A stretch of DNA of 64,000 bases from Persicaria tinctoria (taxonomy: Eukaryota > Streptophyta > Magnoliopsida > Caryophyllales > Polygonaceae), in contig JBANSL010000002.1 in NCBI GenBank assembly GCA_037127255.1, forward strand, positions 3,206,001-3,270,000. Reading direction: 5' to 3'. Of this stretch, positions 22,063 to 32,165 are shown one piece after another; the first letter of the stretch is position 1; every line of letters starts with the position of its first letter. The position numbers were made by a program, and so were the translations under genes. The notes beneath the pieces are model-generated. The model was not told the origin of the DNA and made no database searches. It saw only the letters and a list, made by a program, of their open reading frames with translations.

Positions 22063-24471
22063 GCATACGATAGAGTTGATTGGAACTTTATAAGAAAGGT
22101 TTTAGAAAAATTTGGGTTCCACCCTACTTTCATTACGTGGGTTATGGAATGCGTAACGACTGTGTCCTTCTCTGTACTAGTCAACAATGGTCCTACTGAT
22201 ATGTTCTTCCCCTCTCGTGGCCTGCGTCAAGGGGATCCCCTATCTCCTTTCCTGTTTATCTTAGGGGCAGAAATTTTAGCTCGAAAACTCTCAGCAGAAA
22301 CAAATGCGGAAAACAATCCAATTGGTTTTTCCTTCGGTAGGAGTGGACCTAGGGTCCCCTTCCTATCTTTCGCAGACGACATCATTATTTTTACAAGAGG
22401 CAGTGCTGTTGTAGGACGGAAAGTTAGGGATATAATTGATTCATATTGTAAAGTTTCTGGACAAAAAGTCAATTATCATAAATCTAGCTTCCAAGCCACA
22501 AAAGGCATTTCGAGCTCTAGGATCTCAGAACTTAGTAGTTGCTTAAGTATCACACATGAAAACTCATTAGAAAAATACCTTGGATGTCCGATTATTAACG
22601 GTAGAGTAAACAAACACACTTTTGAAAACATCATATGTAAATCTAAAGAGCAACTAAGTAAATGGCGAGCTAATGCTCTATCACAACAGGGACGTGCAAT
22701 CCTCATTAATGCAAACTTATCGGCCAAACCATTGTATATAATGCAGAACTTTTTGTTACCCTCATCAATACATAAAGAGCTTGACCAGATCAACAGAACG
22801 TTCTTTTGGAATAAAGATCTACAACACCGCCCGCTTATTAGCTGGGATAGGATTTGCAGACCGAAAAAATACGGGGGACTTGGGCTTAGGAAATCAAAAG
22901 AGATGAATGAAGCCCTTCAAATGAAACTACTTTGGAAAATCTTGGCTGAACCTGAAAATGTCTGGGTGTCTCTCATTAAACACAAGTATCTTCGTTCAGC
23001 TAACATCCTTAAATACGTGAAAAGTGGAGATTCTTCATGGCAATGGGCCAAACTGACAACTCTTATAGATAAATTTAAGACTGGACTCATTTGGTTAGTA
23101 GGAAATGGTTCATCTATCAAATTTTGGACGGATAATTGGATTACAACAAGCTCTCTGCTATCTAGGGATGATTGCCCTCAAATTAACAACAGGGAAGAAA
23201 CTGTCAGTGACTATATGTTAGGTGGAAAATGGTGGACAGAAAAACTTAGCAATACATTACCAAATGACGTAGTCAAAGAAATCCTGGACATTCCACTTCC
23301 AGTTTCCCCCTTTGAGGATCGCTTATACTGGTGGCCTGATAGGGCTGGTTGGTTCACCACGTCAAGTGCATATAAGCTAATCACAGCTCAATCCTCACTG
23401 AGCATAGACAATAACGTCTGGATATGGAATTTGGATATTCCGCCTAAGATCAAAAATTTTCTATGGAAAGTTTGTCAGAATGGCCTCCCTACTGCCTCTA
23501 GGCTGGCTCAACGAGGGACTTCTGTACCTTCCACCTGTCAAATGTGCAATTGTGCAGTTGAAGATGACGTTCACTTCTTACTAGAATGCCAATATGTGCG
23601 CCCTCTTTTTCGCTTACCTACACACGTAAACTCGACTATATCCAGTATGATAAATCATTCACGGGAAATAAAACCTATCTTTTCTTTCATCGGAAACAAG
23701 CTTACATCTGCTGCCAAGGTGGAGCTTGCCTTTTCCTGGTGGACGGCTTGGTACATTCGAAACCAATTTGTTTTTAAACAGGTCCCCATACCTCATAGAG
23801 AAATTTCATTACGTATCATTAAAACCCATAAAGAAAATTGGAGTAAAACAACTCACTTTGAGTATAGCTTGGATGAGGACTTCCCCTTACGCACACGAAT
23901 CTCCAAACATCTAAGGACGAAAAGAAAGCATGGTAACATTACTTGGCGAAAACCCCCTAAAGGAACTTTCAAGTTAAACTTTGATGGATCCACAATTTCA
24001 AACAACGATAGCTCGGCTGGTGCCGTAATTCGGGACTGGGAAGGACATCCGATACACATCTGTTATAAAAAACTTGGCAAACAAAGTCCGTTGAAAGCGG
24101 AAGCGCTTGCTCTTAAACTAGGAATCCAAAAGGCCCTACAACTTCGTATCAATAAACTCCACATTGAAGGTGACTCTATGATAATCATAAACCACCTAAA
24201 TAAAACATCTACCTGTCCTTGGGAAATCGAACTGATTTTATCAGATGTTAAATTTCTACTATCGACTTTGAAAGAAGTTTTCTTCTTTCATGTTCCCCGA
24301 TTAGGCAACAGAGTGGCTGATAAGGTTGCACATCTTTGCCACTCTGCCTGGGGTGTCGATATTAACAACGATTCCGGTCTTCTAGACCTCATCCGTAAGG
24401 ATGCCATCGGGTAGAGCTCGCTCGCCCGAATTCTTTCCTAATTAAAAAAAAAAAAAAAACTTATAAGCATT

Positions 24472-24761
24472 TAACCCTCAAATTGCGGTATGAATTCCCT
24501 GTTACACTTTTCATGTTACCCTCTGTGTTACATCTCTTAAATTGATATGAATTATAAATAAAATTGAGAAAAAAGATACGTTAGTTTAAATCTATAAACC
24601 CTAGAAGCTAAAGCATTAAAAAAAATTGATGTTTAAAATGTATTTTTATAATTTTTTAGCCTTTTATAAAAAAGATACCCTATGAGTAGGTGCATAAACC
24701 CTAAGAAGCTAAAATATTAAAATATACATGCAAAATATATTTTTTATACTTTGACAACTTC

Positions 24762-24805
<44 letters not shown>

Positions 24806-25107
24806 TAAACCTAAGATGTCATATCATAGTTTGATTCATAATTTAGATCAAATTTAATAAGTGTAATAGGGAGTGTAATAGGGAGTGTAACACCAAAAGT
24901 GTAACAGGTGATCTCAATTGCTCAAATTGATAATAGAACATCAAATTTCTTATCAACTCTGCTTGCATAGGCAATAAATACAACAGGATAAATAAATAAG
25001 CAGTTTAGGACACCTTTTAATGAATAGGTGTAATTTGAACCCTAAAGGTGAAAAGTCTTTAACCAACTCACCACACTCTTTGCGGGTTTGCTAAACAAAT
25101 TATTTTT
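24472..25107. other. Intergenic AT-rich DNA with a TA microsatellite
   Basis: No gene. There is a (TA)n run of about 34 bases at 24768-24802. Two short blocks around 24600-24730 repeat the phrase AAACCCTA-GAAGCTAAA, and GTGTAATAGGGA is tandemly repeated near 24862. Confidence 0.5.
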
Positions 25108-25117
25108 AATAAGTTCT

Positions 25118-25415
25118 TTATTTTTTTTTTATTTTTTTTTGATTGAGTAAAAATTCGACGCACCGGACAGGCCCGGAGGGTCGAGAGGCCGAATAAATCG
25201 GCGACGGACAAACCGTCAAATATGTTGAAGACATCAAACAACAAAAAGGCAGAACTACCAAAATACAAGGGTGAAGTTATAGGCTAAGACTAGCATAACT
25301 GATAAGCGAGCAGGAGCAGTGTGCAGCAACTCATCCGTCAGTTCTTTATGGGCATAAACACAATGCACCAAATGGACGACTTGTAGGTTGTTCTCTTACA
25401 AGAAAATATTATGAT
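25118..25415 (-). mobile_element. Possible 5'-truncated LINE tail
   Basis: A T-rich tract at 25118-25140 would be a poly(A) tail on the minus strand. The following roughly 270 bases are far less AT-rich than their surroundings. The arrangement is like the 3' end of the LINE at 38252. No conserved domain is left and no target duplication was identified. Confidence 0.3.
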
Positions 25416-25480
25416 TTTGTTTAATCATTAAATTTAGTAAAAAATGTGTCAAACTCTAAATTACGGAGTATATATCAAAT

Positions 25481-25652
25481 AACCATTCCGGAATGGCTCA
25501 CTGGAAATGACTTGTGGGTAGTACCCATAGGTCCCCAGTTCAAACCCCGGAATGACCGCTCTTTATTTACCAATTCAAGAAGTATATATCAAATACTGGC
25601 CGGAGGGTTTTGGATAATTAATTGTAGTTAGGTTAATCACGCTAAAAAAAAA
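25481..25652 (+). mobile_element. tRNA-derived SINE
   Basis: Box A-like TGGCTCACTGG (25494) and box B-like AGTTCAAACCC (25537) are followed by a body. The last 45 bases (TTTTGGATAATTAATTGTAG, then TTAGGTTAATCACG) and the A tail match another copy at 32041-32165. A 15-base repeat AGTATATATCAAATA occurs at 25467 and 25581, that is at the left edge and internally. Confidence 0.55.
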
Positions 25653-26275
25653 GAAGGGAAAACTAATTAAAATACCCCACTTTGGGGTATGATAAAAATA
25701 TATCATCAACTTTCAAATGTAATTAAAATATCCCGACCTTTGAAGGTAGGGGTAACATACTATCACGAGTTTTCTCATGGGTAAAAAATGATGACAAGGC
25801 AGCCTGCGTTGATTTCTTGCCACCCCGTTTGCACTTGAATTTTTAAAAAAAAACTGCAATCTGACGAAATGGCAAATTAACAAAATCCTTGATTTATTCA
25901 TCTGCATTCATAGTTTGCAATCTGGGCAGAAACAGTTTGCAATCTGCACAACTCTAATTCATCTGCATTCATCGTTTCATCCTTGATTTATTCATCCCTT
26001 TTGAAGAAAAAACAATTTAGATTTGAAAATCTATAAAGTACAAATTGAAACCTAGATCTGAAAATTGGATATAGGCTCCCTCATCCACATCGTTTACTAA
26101 TTTTCTAAAGTACAAATTGAAAATCCCTGAAATCGACACCTAGATCTGAAAACTTTAAACAACAAATTGAAAAAACTTCTCTAACCCTAGATATGAAATC
26201 GGGACGAGATAGACTAAAATCGACATTACAAAGGTACAATCGGGACGAGATAGACTAAAAGAGAGGGGACAGTAC
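25653..26275. other. Repeat-derived intergenic DNA
   Basis: No gene. Several short direct repeats: TTGATTTATTCATCTGCATTC-like phrases near 25890-25980, ATCTGAAAA phrases, and CGGGACGAGATAGACTAAAA at about 26192 and 26240. This looks like the left part of an older transposon into which the TRIM inserted. Confidence 0.4.
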
Positions 26276-26814
26276 TGAAGTCCGTTGGGACTCGGGATTG
26301 GGGGTCGTGTGCACACGTGCGCCCTTGCGCTAATAGCCTAGCACATAAGCCGAGCGGCCAGCGGGGTTCCATCCTAAAACCAATTGACAATAGGAGGAGT
26401 ATAACCCACTAGCTATATATACTATGACTTCTTTGTTTGTATAATCAATGCGAGACTCTTTTGTCTCTTCACATTCTCAACACGCCCCCGCAAGTGCAAC
26501 TAGGGTCGTCTTTCGCCTCTAGTTGACACTTGGACAACGGGTCTAACATCTCATTATCTTTTTAGCTAGCCTAGGATCGAGAGTCAGGTTGTTTGGCTTT
26601 TTCGCTCTGATACCATACTGAATTCCGATTGGGACTCGAGATTGGGGGTCGTGTGCACACGTGCACCCTTGCGCTAATAGCCTAGCACATAAGTCGAGCG
26701 GAGTTCCATCATAAAACCAATTAACAATAGGAGGAGTAACCCACTAGTTATATATACTATGACTTCTTTGTTTGTATAATCAATGTGGGACTCTTTTGTC
26801 TCTTTGCATTCTCA
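26276..26814 (-). mobile_element. TRIM retrotransposon (miniature, LTR-PBS-LTR)
   Basis: Two direct repeats of about 200 bases (26276-26479 and 26619-26814) start TGAA and end CATTCTCA. They share long identical blocks such as GGGGGTCGTGTGCACACGTG. The 139-base interior carries GCTCTGATACCA at 26604-26615, the complement of TGGTATCAGAGC, the primer-binding site for initiator Met-tRNA, three bases from the right repeat. That makes the element minus-oriented with the right repeat as 5' LTR. There is no coding capacity. A target duplication was not resolved. Confidence 0.75.
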
Positions 26815-27354
26815 ATAGAGAGGGATCCGATGCCTACTGGTGATGGACGACGAAGGGCGGTGGCGCATGGCGAAGGGCGAGGGCGGTGACGAACTGGCAA
26901 TGGACGGCGGCGAAGGGTGACGAACTGGCGAGATAGACTGAGAGCCGAGAGCCGCCGAGAACAAAGGGCCGGTATGGAGACTCTGGATGCCTGGAACCGC
27001 CAAGAACCGCCGAGGGACTTGGAAGTTGGACCTGGAGTCGGACGGCTGGTGACTGGTGTGTTGAGTGGTGAAGGTGAGAATGAAGTCGATAGAAGAAAAG
27101 AGAGAAATGAAATGCAGAAAGTGAGAAAACGGCGCAGCTCCATTAGGCTTTACTGTTAGTTTTTTTTTGTTTTATTTTTTAACATAACATAGGTTCCGGT
27201 CCAATTCCGATCCGGATCGGAAATTCCGGTCTGATCCTGGGTTTGAACCGGAACCCGGATTTGAAAATATATTGGACCGTGGACCAGACCGTAATGTTTC
27301 GGTTCGATTCAAAGTCCGTAAATTCCGGTCCGATCCATATTTTGCCCAGCCCTA
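26815..27354. mobile_element. Remnant of an hAT-like element upstream of copy B
   Basis: It ends in TTTGCCCAGCCCTA, the complement of a TAGGGCTGGGCAAA terminus typical of hAT-type MITEs. It abuts TCTCAGAC, which is also where copy A homology begins (8092). Inside, GGTCCGATCC-type repeats are frequent. GC-rich open frames at 26820-27150 appear in both strands and are probably chance. Confidence 0.4.
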
Positions 27355-28208
27355 TCTCAGACAGACCAAGCCGGCCAATTGAAGCCTTTGAAGGGTCTGA
27401 GTAGCTTTCCTATTCCTCCCAAATCCCAAATGCAAGTGAGATTTTTCCTTTTTCTTCCTGTATTTTTTTTTTTTGAGGAAATGTGTATCAACTGTGTCAG
27501 TGTCAGATGAACTGATATTTATCTACACAATTTTACACCAGAAATAATAGCCTGATACTGCTGTAGAACCAAGAGCGAAGGCAAGGAGCTGAGTGCTGAC
27601 CAACCCATAAAGAGGGCCAAATTGCCATTCAACAGGTGGTTTTTCTTTTTCATTTTTTCTTTCTTTCATGAAACAATGAAGAGATTTGTTATCATACACC
27701 TCAACTTCATCGATTTCTCATGGCTGTTTCTTTTCAGCATTTTCTTTCACTGTGTGATTTGATAATGGAGAGAAGGGGAGGGTTCTTTTTCCTCTTGGTT
27801 GGGTAATTTCAGATCGATGATGGATAATTTGTTGCTTCAGTTGAATGTGGGTTTGTTTGTTTTGACTGTCAAATTGATGAGATACCTAATTTGTTAATTG
27901 TTATCTGCTGCTGCAATTCTGAATAAATATAGCAGTTGTTTGGTGGGAACTGGGAAGTGCTGATTGCCGATAAGGAAGGCAAAAAGAGCTAATTGTTTCT
28001 CAATTTTAATACAAACCAAAAGTTGACTGCCAAATTGAAAGAGGATCTAATTAACTTCAACGATTCTATAGTGGATATACTAGTTTTTCAGCTTCTAATT
28101 AGTTTGTTTTTGGCATCAAAACAATATATTATTTCTGTTTGACCAATGGAATTTACAAACCCAAAAACTCAAGTAATTCTATTCTTATAATAGTTTTATG
28201 GTTATCTT

Positions 28209-28611
28209 TAGAGTGTTAAACGGGTCATTCGGGTCGGGTTCGAGTCGGGTCACTTCGGGTCTCGAGTAAAACGGGTCCCGGGTAAACGAGTTCCGGGTAT
28301 TTTCGGGTTGATTAGAATCCGAGTTTGACCGGGTTTCGGGTCATTTCGGGTTTGTCAATTTTTTATTTTTTAAATTAAAAAAATCATGATTTGATAATTT
28401 TACAATAAATTTTAATTATATATAAAAAAAATTAATTATATTTAATTATAAATCAACCGGGTCACCGGGGTGACCGGGTCAATCGGATTAAAATTACCGG
28501 GTCACCGGGTCGAAACTCAGATTACCTGGAAAAAATTTCTGGGTCAAAATTTTCGGATCTTGACCCAAAAAATTTCGAGCGGTCGGATCTGGTTATGTTT
28601 TGACAGGTCTA
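28209..28611 (+). mobile_element. hAT-type MITE in the leader intron of copy B
   Basis: It is flanked by GTTATCTT (28201-28208) and GCTATCTT (28612-28619), an 8-bp duplication with one mismatch. The termini TAGAGTGTTAAAC and, in reverse complement, TAGACCTGTCAAAAC are imperfect inverted repeats. The interior is rich in CGGGTC/GGGTCA motifs. The same site in copy A (about 8881) is empty, so the insertion postdates the duplication. Confidence 0.8.
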
Positions 28612-28724
28612 GCTATCTTGCTTTCTTTTACATCATAAGAAGTTGTTGAATGTTTTGATAGCATCTACTCCGTATCTGTTTTTTGCTTGCTCGTAAAACC
28701 GTTCATGCGCTCCAGTTGGGGACT

Positions 28725-28795
28725 GGGGTGGCCTAGTGGTGTGGAGAAAGGGAATGGAAAGGAAGTCCGGGCCCATGCCATTTGTAAAGATTAAC
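28725..28795 (+). mobile_element. Short tRNA-like sequence in copy B leader
   Basis: This is the counterpart of the copy A sequence at 8975-9065, with box A-like GTGGCCTAGTGGT but a weakened box B (GGGCCCATGCC). It was duplicated together with the gene. Confidence 0.3.
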
Positions 28796-28925
28796 CATGG
28801 ACCATGTTACTTCTTTGAGTGTGGGATTCCACAATTTCCGCCTCTCAAAAGACCTTGTCTTATCGTTGATATATATTCGTCATGAATTTGCCTTTTGATT
28901 TGTCTGTTTAGCAGAAGTAGTTAAA

Positions 28926-31313
28926 ATGGAAGATAAGTGTGGAATCGCGAATGATGTTACCGGGGTAACTTTCTTTTTCCGATATCTTATTGTTGTCTTC
29001 CTTTTTAGTTGAGGCTGGCTGTTTTTGAAACTAGTTGCATAACACACTTGTATTTGCTTCTTATTCTCTTTGATTCATTAGCTTATAGGCAACATCCCTC
29101 TCGTGTACCTTAACCGTGTCGTAGAAGGTTGTGGAGCCCACGTAGCTGCTACGGTAGAGATGATGGAACCTGTCTCAAGCATCAAGGATAGGTGTCTAAA
29201 CTGACTGTGGAAGACTACTTCCATTGTGAATCATGTATGTATTTATGAAGTTAAATGTCATACAATTTGCATTGCAGGATTGCTTATAGTATGATCAAAG
29301 ATGCCGAGGACAAGGGCCTGATCACTCCCGGGAAGGTAACCTCTTCGGATTTCGTTTGGCCATCTCTTATCAACATTATGAATTCTCATGAAATGGTTAT
29401 GCATGTTGTAGACTATCCTGGTTGAGTTCACGAGTGGTAATGCCGGCATTGCACTGGCATCACTCGCAGCAGCAAAGGGTTACAAGCTTATTCTTGTCGC
29501 GCCAGATTATGTGAACCTAGAAAGGAAGATTCTTATTCTAGCCTTTGGGGCAGAGCTGGTCCTTACAGATGCAAATAAAGGAATACAAGGAATGATTGAT
29601 AAAACGAACGAGATAATTGAAAGGACCCCAAACAGTTACTTTCTCAATCAGTTTGAAAATCCTGCAGACCCAGAGGTAAGCTTCTGCAAGACTGCAACTT
29701 AGAGATTCAAGAGAATGCAAAATCATGTTAGTTTACTTGTTGATTTGTTCGACGCAGATTCATTATGAAACTACTGGACCAGAAATCTGGAAAGCATCAG
29801 CTGGGAAGGTTGACATTTTAGTATCTGGAATAGGGACTGCAGGTACCATCATGGGTGCAGGCAGGTTCCTTAAGGAGAAAAATTCTGCAATTAAGGCGAG
29901 TTTTTAGTTTTGTTTTGCCTTTTGGAAGTAGAACTAGTTAGGGAGTGACTGATTAATGTTCCAGTGATGAACAGATTTACGGGGTTGAGCCTGCCGAAAG
30001 TGCTGTTTTGAATGGGAAACCTGCTGGTGAGTTGAACTCCTCATACTGACTAAGGATCTCCAACAAATTCTTCATTTTGGAGAAATTTAAAGCGTTTTTT
30101 GTATCCAACATATTCTCCATCTCATTCTCCAAAATGGGGAAGCAGTAGAAAAAGTAGAGAGGTTTCTGCAACATTCTTTAAAAGTAAATCATTCTCCAAA
30201 TCTTAGAAATGGGGAAACTGTTGGAGTTGAAGCAAAAATAATTTGAAGAATATGTATTTTGTTTCCCATTTTGGAGAAATTTTCGGGAAACGGTTGGAGA
30301 TGGTCTTACTACCTCATTTTTCTCCAGCTTGAATAAACTTGTAACAGATAAGCTGTGTTAGGAGCTCTTGGTTAACTGTCAACTGACTGCTGGTTTTTCT
30401 TTGTGTCGAAAGGGAAACATAAGATCCAAGGGTTAGGTGCTGGTGTGGTTCCGCCACTCTTGGATAACGCTCTCCTTGATGAAGTTATTGAAGTAAAAGT
30501 TTGATGGTGACGAAGAAAAATAATTCGCTGCCTAGAGATATGGAAGTGTCATATGATCCTGGACAATTTGATCTTTCAGGTAACCGGTGATGAAGCGGTT
30601 GAGATGGCTAAACAACTCGCGCAGAGAGAGGGTCTTCTGGTGCGTTATGTAGACACATGACTCATCAATCTGAGTCCTTCAAACAAAGAAGTCATCCATT
30701 TCTTCGCTAACATATCATCTCATCTCAGCGCCTTTCTAAGCCTTCATTCTCGGTTTGTAGTCATTGATTTGGGAACTTCTATTCGTTCTTTGCAGGTCGG
30801 AATATCATCCGGAGCTGCAGCAGTCGCGGCTATAAATCTAGCCAAAAGACCCGAGAATTCCGGAAAGCTCATAGTTGTATGTCTTCTGTCACTCTCTCCA
30901 AAACTCTGAATGCATCTTGTAGTTCCTATGTAGTACTAGTAGTGAAATGGTCATAGATTAAGGGTCTGTTTGGATTGCATGCGCACATTATAATATCATC
31001 AGGGCGAATTATAATAAAACACTTGGTTGTAGTTAAATTAAAAGTAAATTATCATCACCTTAAAGCAGTTATGCCTAAAATGTATTTTTATCACCTTAAA
31101 ATGCATCATTATAAAACGAAAACAATGTATTATAATTAAAATACATGGTCATATCCAAACACCCCCTTAATTCATTGTTCAAACGTACTGTTGTTAATTT
31201 TTGAGTGTTTGTACTTTTGATAGGCAATTTTTCCAAGCGGAGGAGAACGCTATCTATCAACTGTTCTATTCGATTCAGTGAGGCACGAGGCTGAAGCCAT
31301 GTCTGTCGAATAA
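28926..31313 (+). CDS. CYSD-type cysteine synthase-like, copy B
   Basis: Ten coding exons: 28926-28964, 29082-29191, 29278-29335, 29412-29675, 29758-29895, 29975-30026, 30413-30492, 30580-30639, 30796-30876, 31224-31313. Total 972 bases, 323 residues. It is nearly identical to copy A in exons and introns, including the GC donor of intron 5 and the MITEs in introns 6 and 9. The PLP lysine (SSIKDR) is kept. The substrate loop reads TSGNAG: the Thr that contacts the carboxylate of the substrate-PLP intermediate in this family is Ala. Other changes from A are LVMPDYVSL to LVAPDYVNL and an earlier stop. GTAGT again replaces GTGGT in the phosphate loop. No frame lesion is visible, yet the loop change could reduce or alter activity. 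Its 5' leader is intact down to about 27355, but the upstream promoter seen at copy A is missing. Confidence 0.88.
30054..30306 (+). mobile_element. MITE in intron 6 of copy B
   Basis: Same element as at 10384-10643: GATCTCCAACAAATTC at the left and GGTTGGAGATGG at the right, with a small number of substitutions and indels. It was inherited through the A/B duplication. Confidence 0.55.
30957..31170 (+). mobile_element. Tourist-like MITE in the last intron of copy B
   Basis: TTAAGGGTCTGTTTGGAT at the left and ATCCAAACACCCCCTTAA at the right form inverted ends. Here the left end is intact; in copy A an extra short segment precedes it. Confidence 0.55.
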
Positions 31314-31614
31314 CCCAGTCTGTCACTCGTTCATGTAACGGATAGGACTGTCCACGATTGTTCGTTAGGCTCTCTTGCGACGGATGCTCCTGTATCGATC
31401 GAGCTGCATAATAATGTGTATCGGCTGATAATTCTTGTTCACTTCTATTTTTATATAAAAAAGGAGTATATCGTTCAATATCTTTCATAATTTCCATTGT
31501 GGAATAATTAGGTTTAATCTTTCAACTCTAGAAGCACCTAATAAGTTCGGTTTAAATTTATATATTGTTCAATATCTTTCATAATTTCCGTTGTGGAATA
31601 GTTCTATACTATAA

Positions 31615-31957
31615 CAGTGGCGGATCCTGAAGCGCTTAGTTGAGGGGGCGAAAATTGATCTCTAATTTTTTTTCGAAAAAATCATCAATATTTGAAGTTT
31701 TCGGGTTTAATTATAGTATTAAGTTATGAAATTTAACAAATGATGAGTATGATATAAGTGTATTAATTTGGTAAATGATGTGAAAAATAATTTACATCGC
31801 TTCAATCTTGAAACGTTTATAACTTTTTACTCAGTTATCTGATTTGAGCTTATAATATATCAAATCGAAGCTATCGACGAGAAGAATATTTATATTAAAT
31901 TTTATTTTTGACTGGGGGGCGACTGCCACCTCCGATCCTTTAAAGGATCCGCCCCTG
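31615..31957 (+). mobile_element. MITE with CAGTGGCGGATCC termini downstream of copy B
   Basis: The element begins CAGTGGCGGATCC and ends GGATCCGCCCCTG (12 of 13 complementary). It is flanked by the exact repeat ACTATAA at 31608-31614 and 31958-31964. Copy A has the uninterrupted site at about 11988, so this insertion is younger than the duplication. The interior has no coding capacity. The CAGGGGCGGA type of terminus is common in plant hAT-like MITEs. Confidence 0.85.
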
Positions 31958-32040
31958 ACTATAAGTCAACAATTGACAAATAATTCTCTAGGTGGAGTTA
32001 AGAAAATGTGTCACTAAAAAAAAGTTTATCCTTTTAACCA

Positions 32041-32165
32041 ACCATTTCGGAATGACTCAATGGAAAGAACTTACGAGTAGTATCCGAAGGTCCCTACAAT
32101 CAAATACTGGTCGGAGGATTTTGGATAATTAACTGTAGTTAGGTTAATCACGATAAAAAAAAATC
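32041..32165 (+). mobile_element. tRNA-derived SINE, second copy
   Basis: It matches the element at 25481 from ACCATTTCGGAATGACTCA through to the shared 3' end TAGTTAGGTTAATCACG and an A tail. The box B region is degraded and about 45 internal bases are missing, so it is probably an older, inactive copy. Confidence 0.5.

Larger units (their letters stand above)
18889..24414 (+). pseudogene. LINE ORF2: endonuclease, reverse transcriptase, zf-RVT, RNase H; split by a solo LTR
   Basis: The coding parts are 18889-20672 and 22068-24414. Leaving out the solo LTR and one 5-bp duplication, they form one frame of about 1376 codons. Order: APE-type endonuclease (WNCRGIG at residues 6-12, ALAETKSE, GDLNEI, SSDHCPI); reverse transcriptase (HYRPISLCS, GAFVSDRAIQDN, KLDMEKAYD before the break, then RVDW, GLRQGDPLSPFL and catalytic FADD); zf-RVT (PPKIKNFLWKVCQNGLP, CQMCNC with HFLLEC); plant-type RNase H (LNFDGS, KAEALAL, IEGDS, GNRVADKVAH). 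The LTR lies in the codon series for KAYDRVDW, so the protein cannot be made in one piece today. No other lesion is seen, so the LINE was probably active shortly before the insertion. Confidence 0.9.
14412..24458 (+). mobile_element. Full-length L1-type LINE with two nested insertions
   Basis: The target duplication ACTTATAAGCATT lies at 14399-14411 and again at 24459-24471, directly after a poly(A) tail (24444-24459). The left copy is followed by the LINE 5' UTR. Two later insertions account for the length: the MULE-like element 14512-16486 in the 5' UTR and the solo LTR 20673-22062 in the reverse-transcriptase domain. Without them and their duplications the LINE is about 6.67 kb, a normal full-length plant L1. 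It has an ORF1 (16706-18892) and an ORF2 (18889-24414) that overlap by ATGA. ORF2 has no frameshift or stop apart from the solo LTR. Confidence 0.92.

Noticed and set aside
26271..26819. Target duplication for the TRIM
   Set aside because: AGTAC on the left and ATAGA on the right do not match; AGAGAGGG occurs near both ends but not directly adjacent, so no duplication is claimed.
26757..27143. 128-codon minus-strand frame next to the TRIM
   Set aside because: It crosses the TRIM boundary and a GC-rich transposon remnant; no domain is seen and the opposite strand is also open.
31096..31497. 133-codon minus-strand frame over the end of copy B
   Set aside because: It is antisense to the last exon and 3' UTR of the cysteine synthase-like gene and encodes nothing recognisable.
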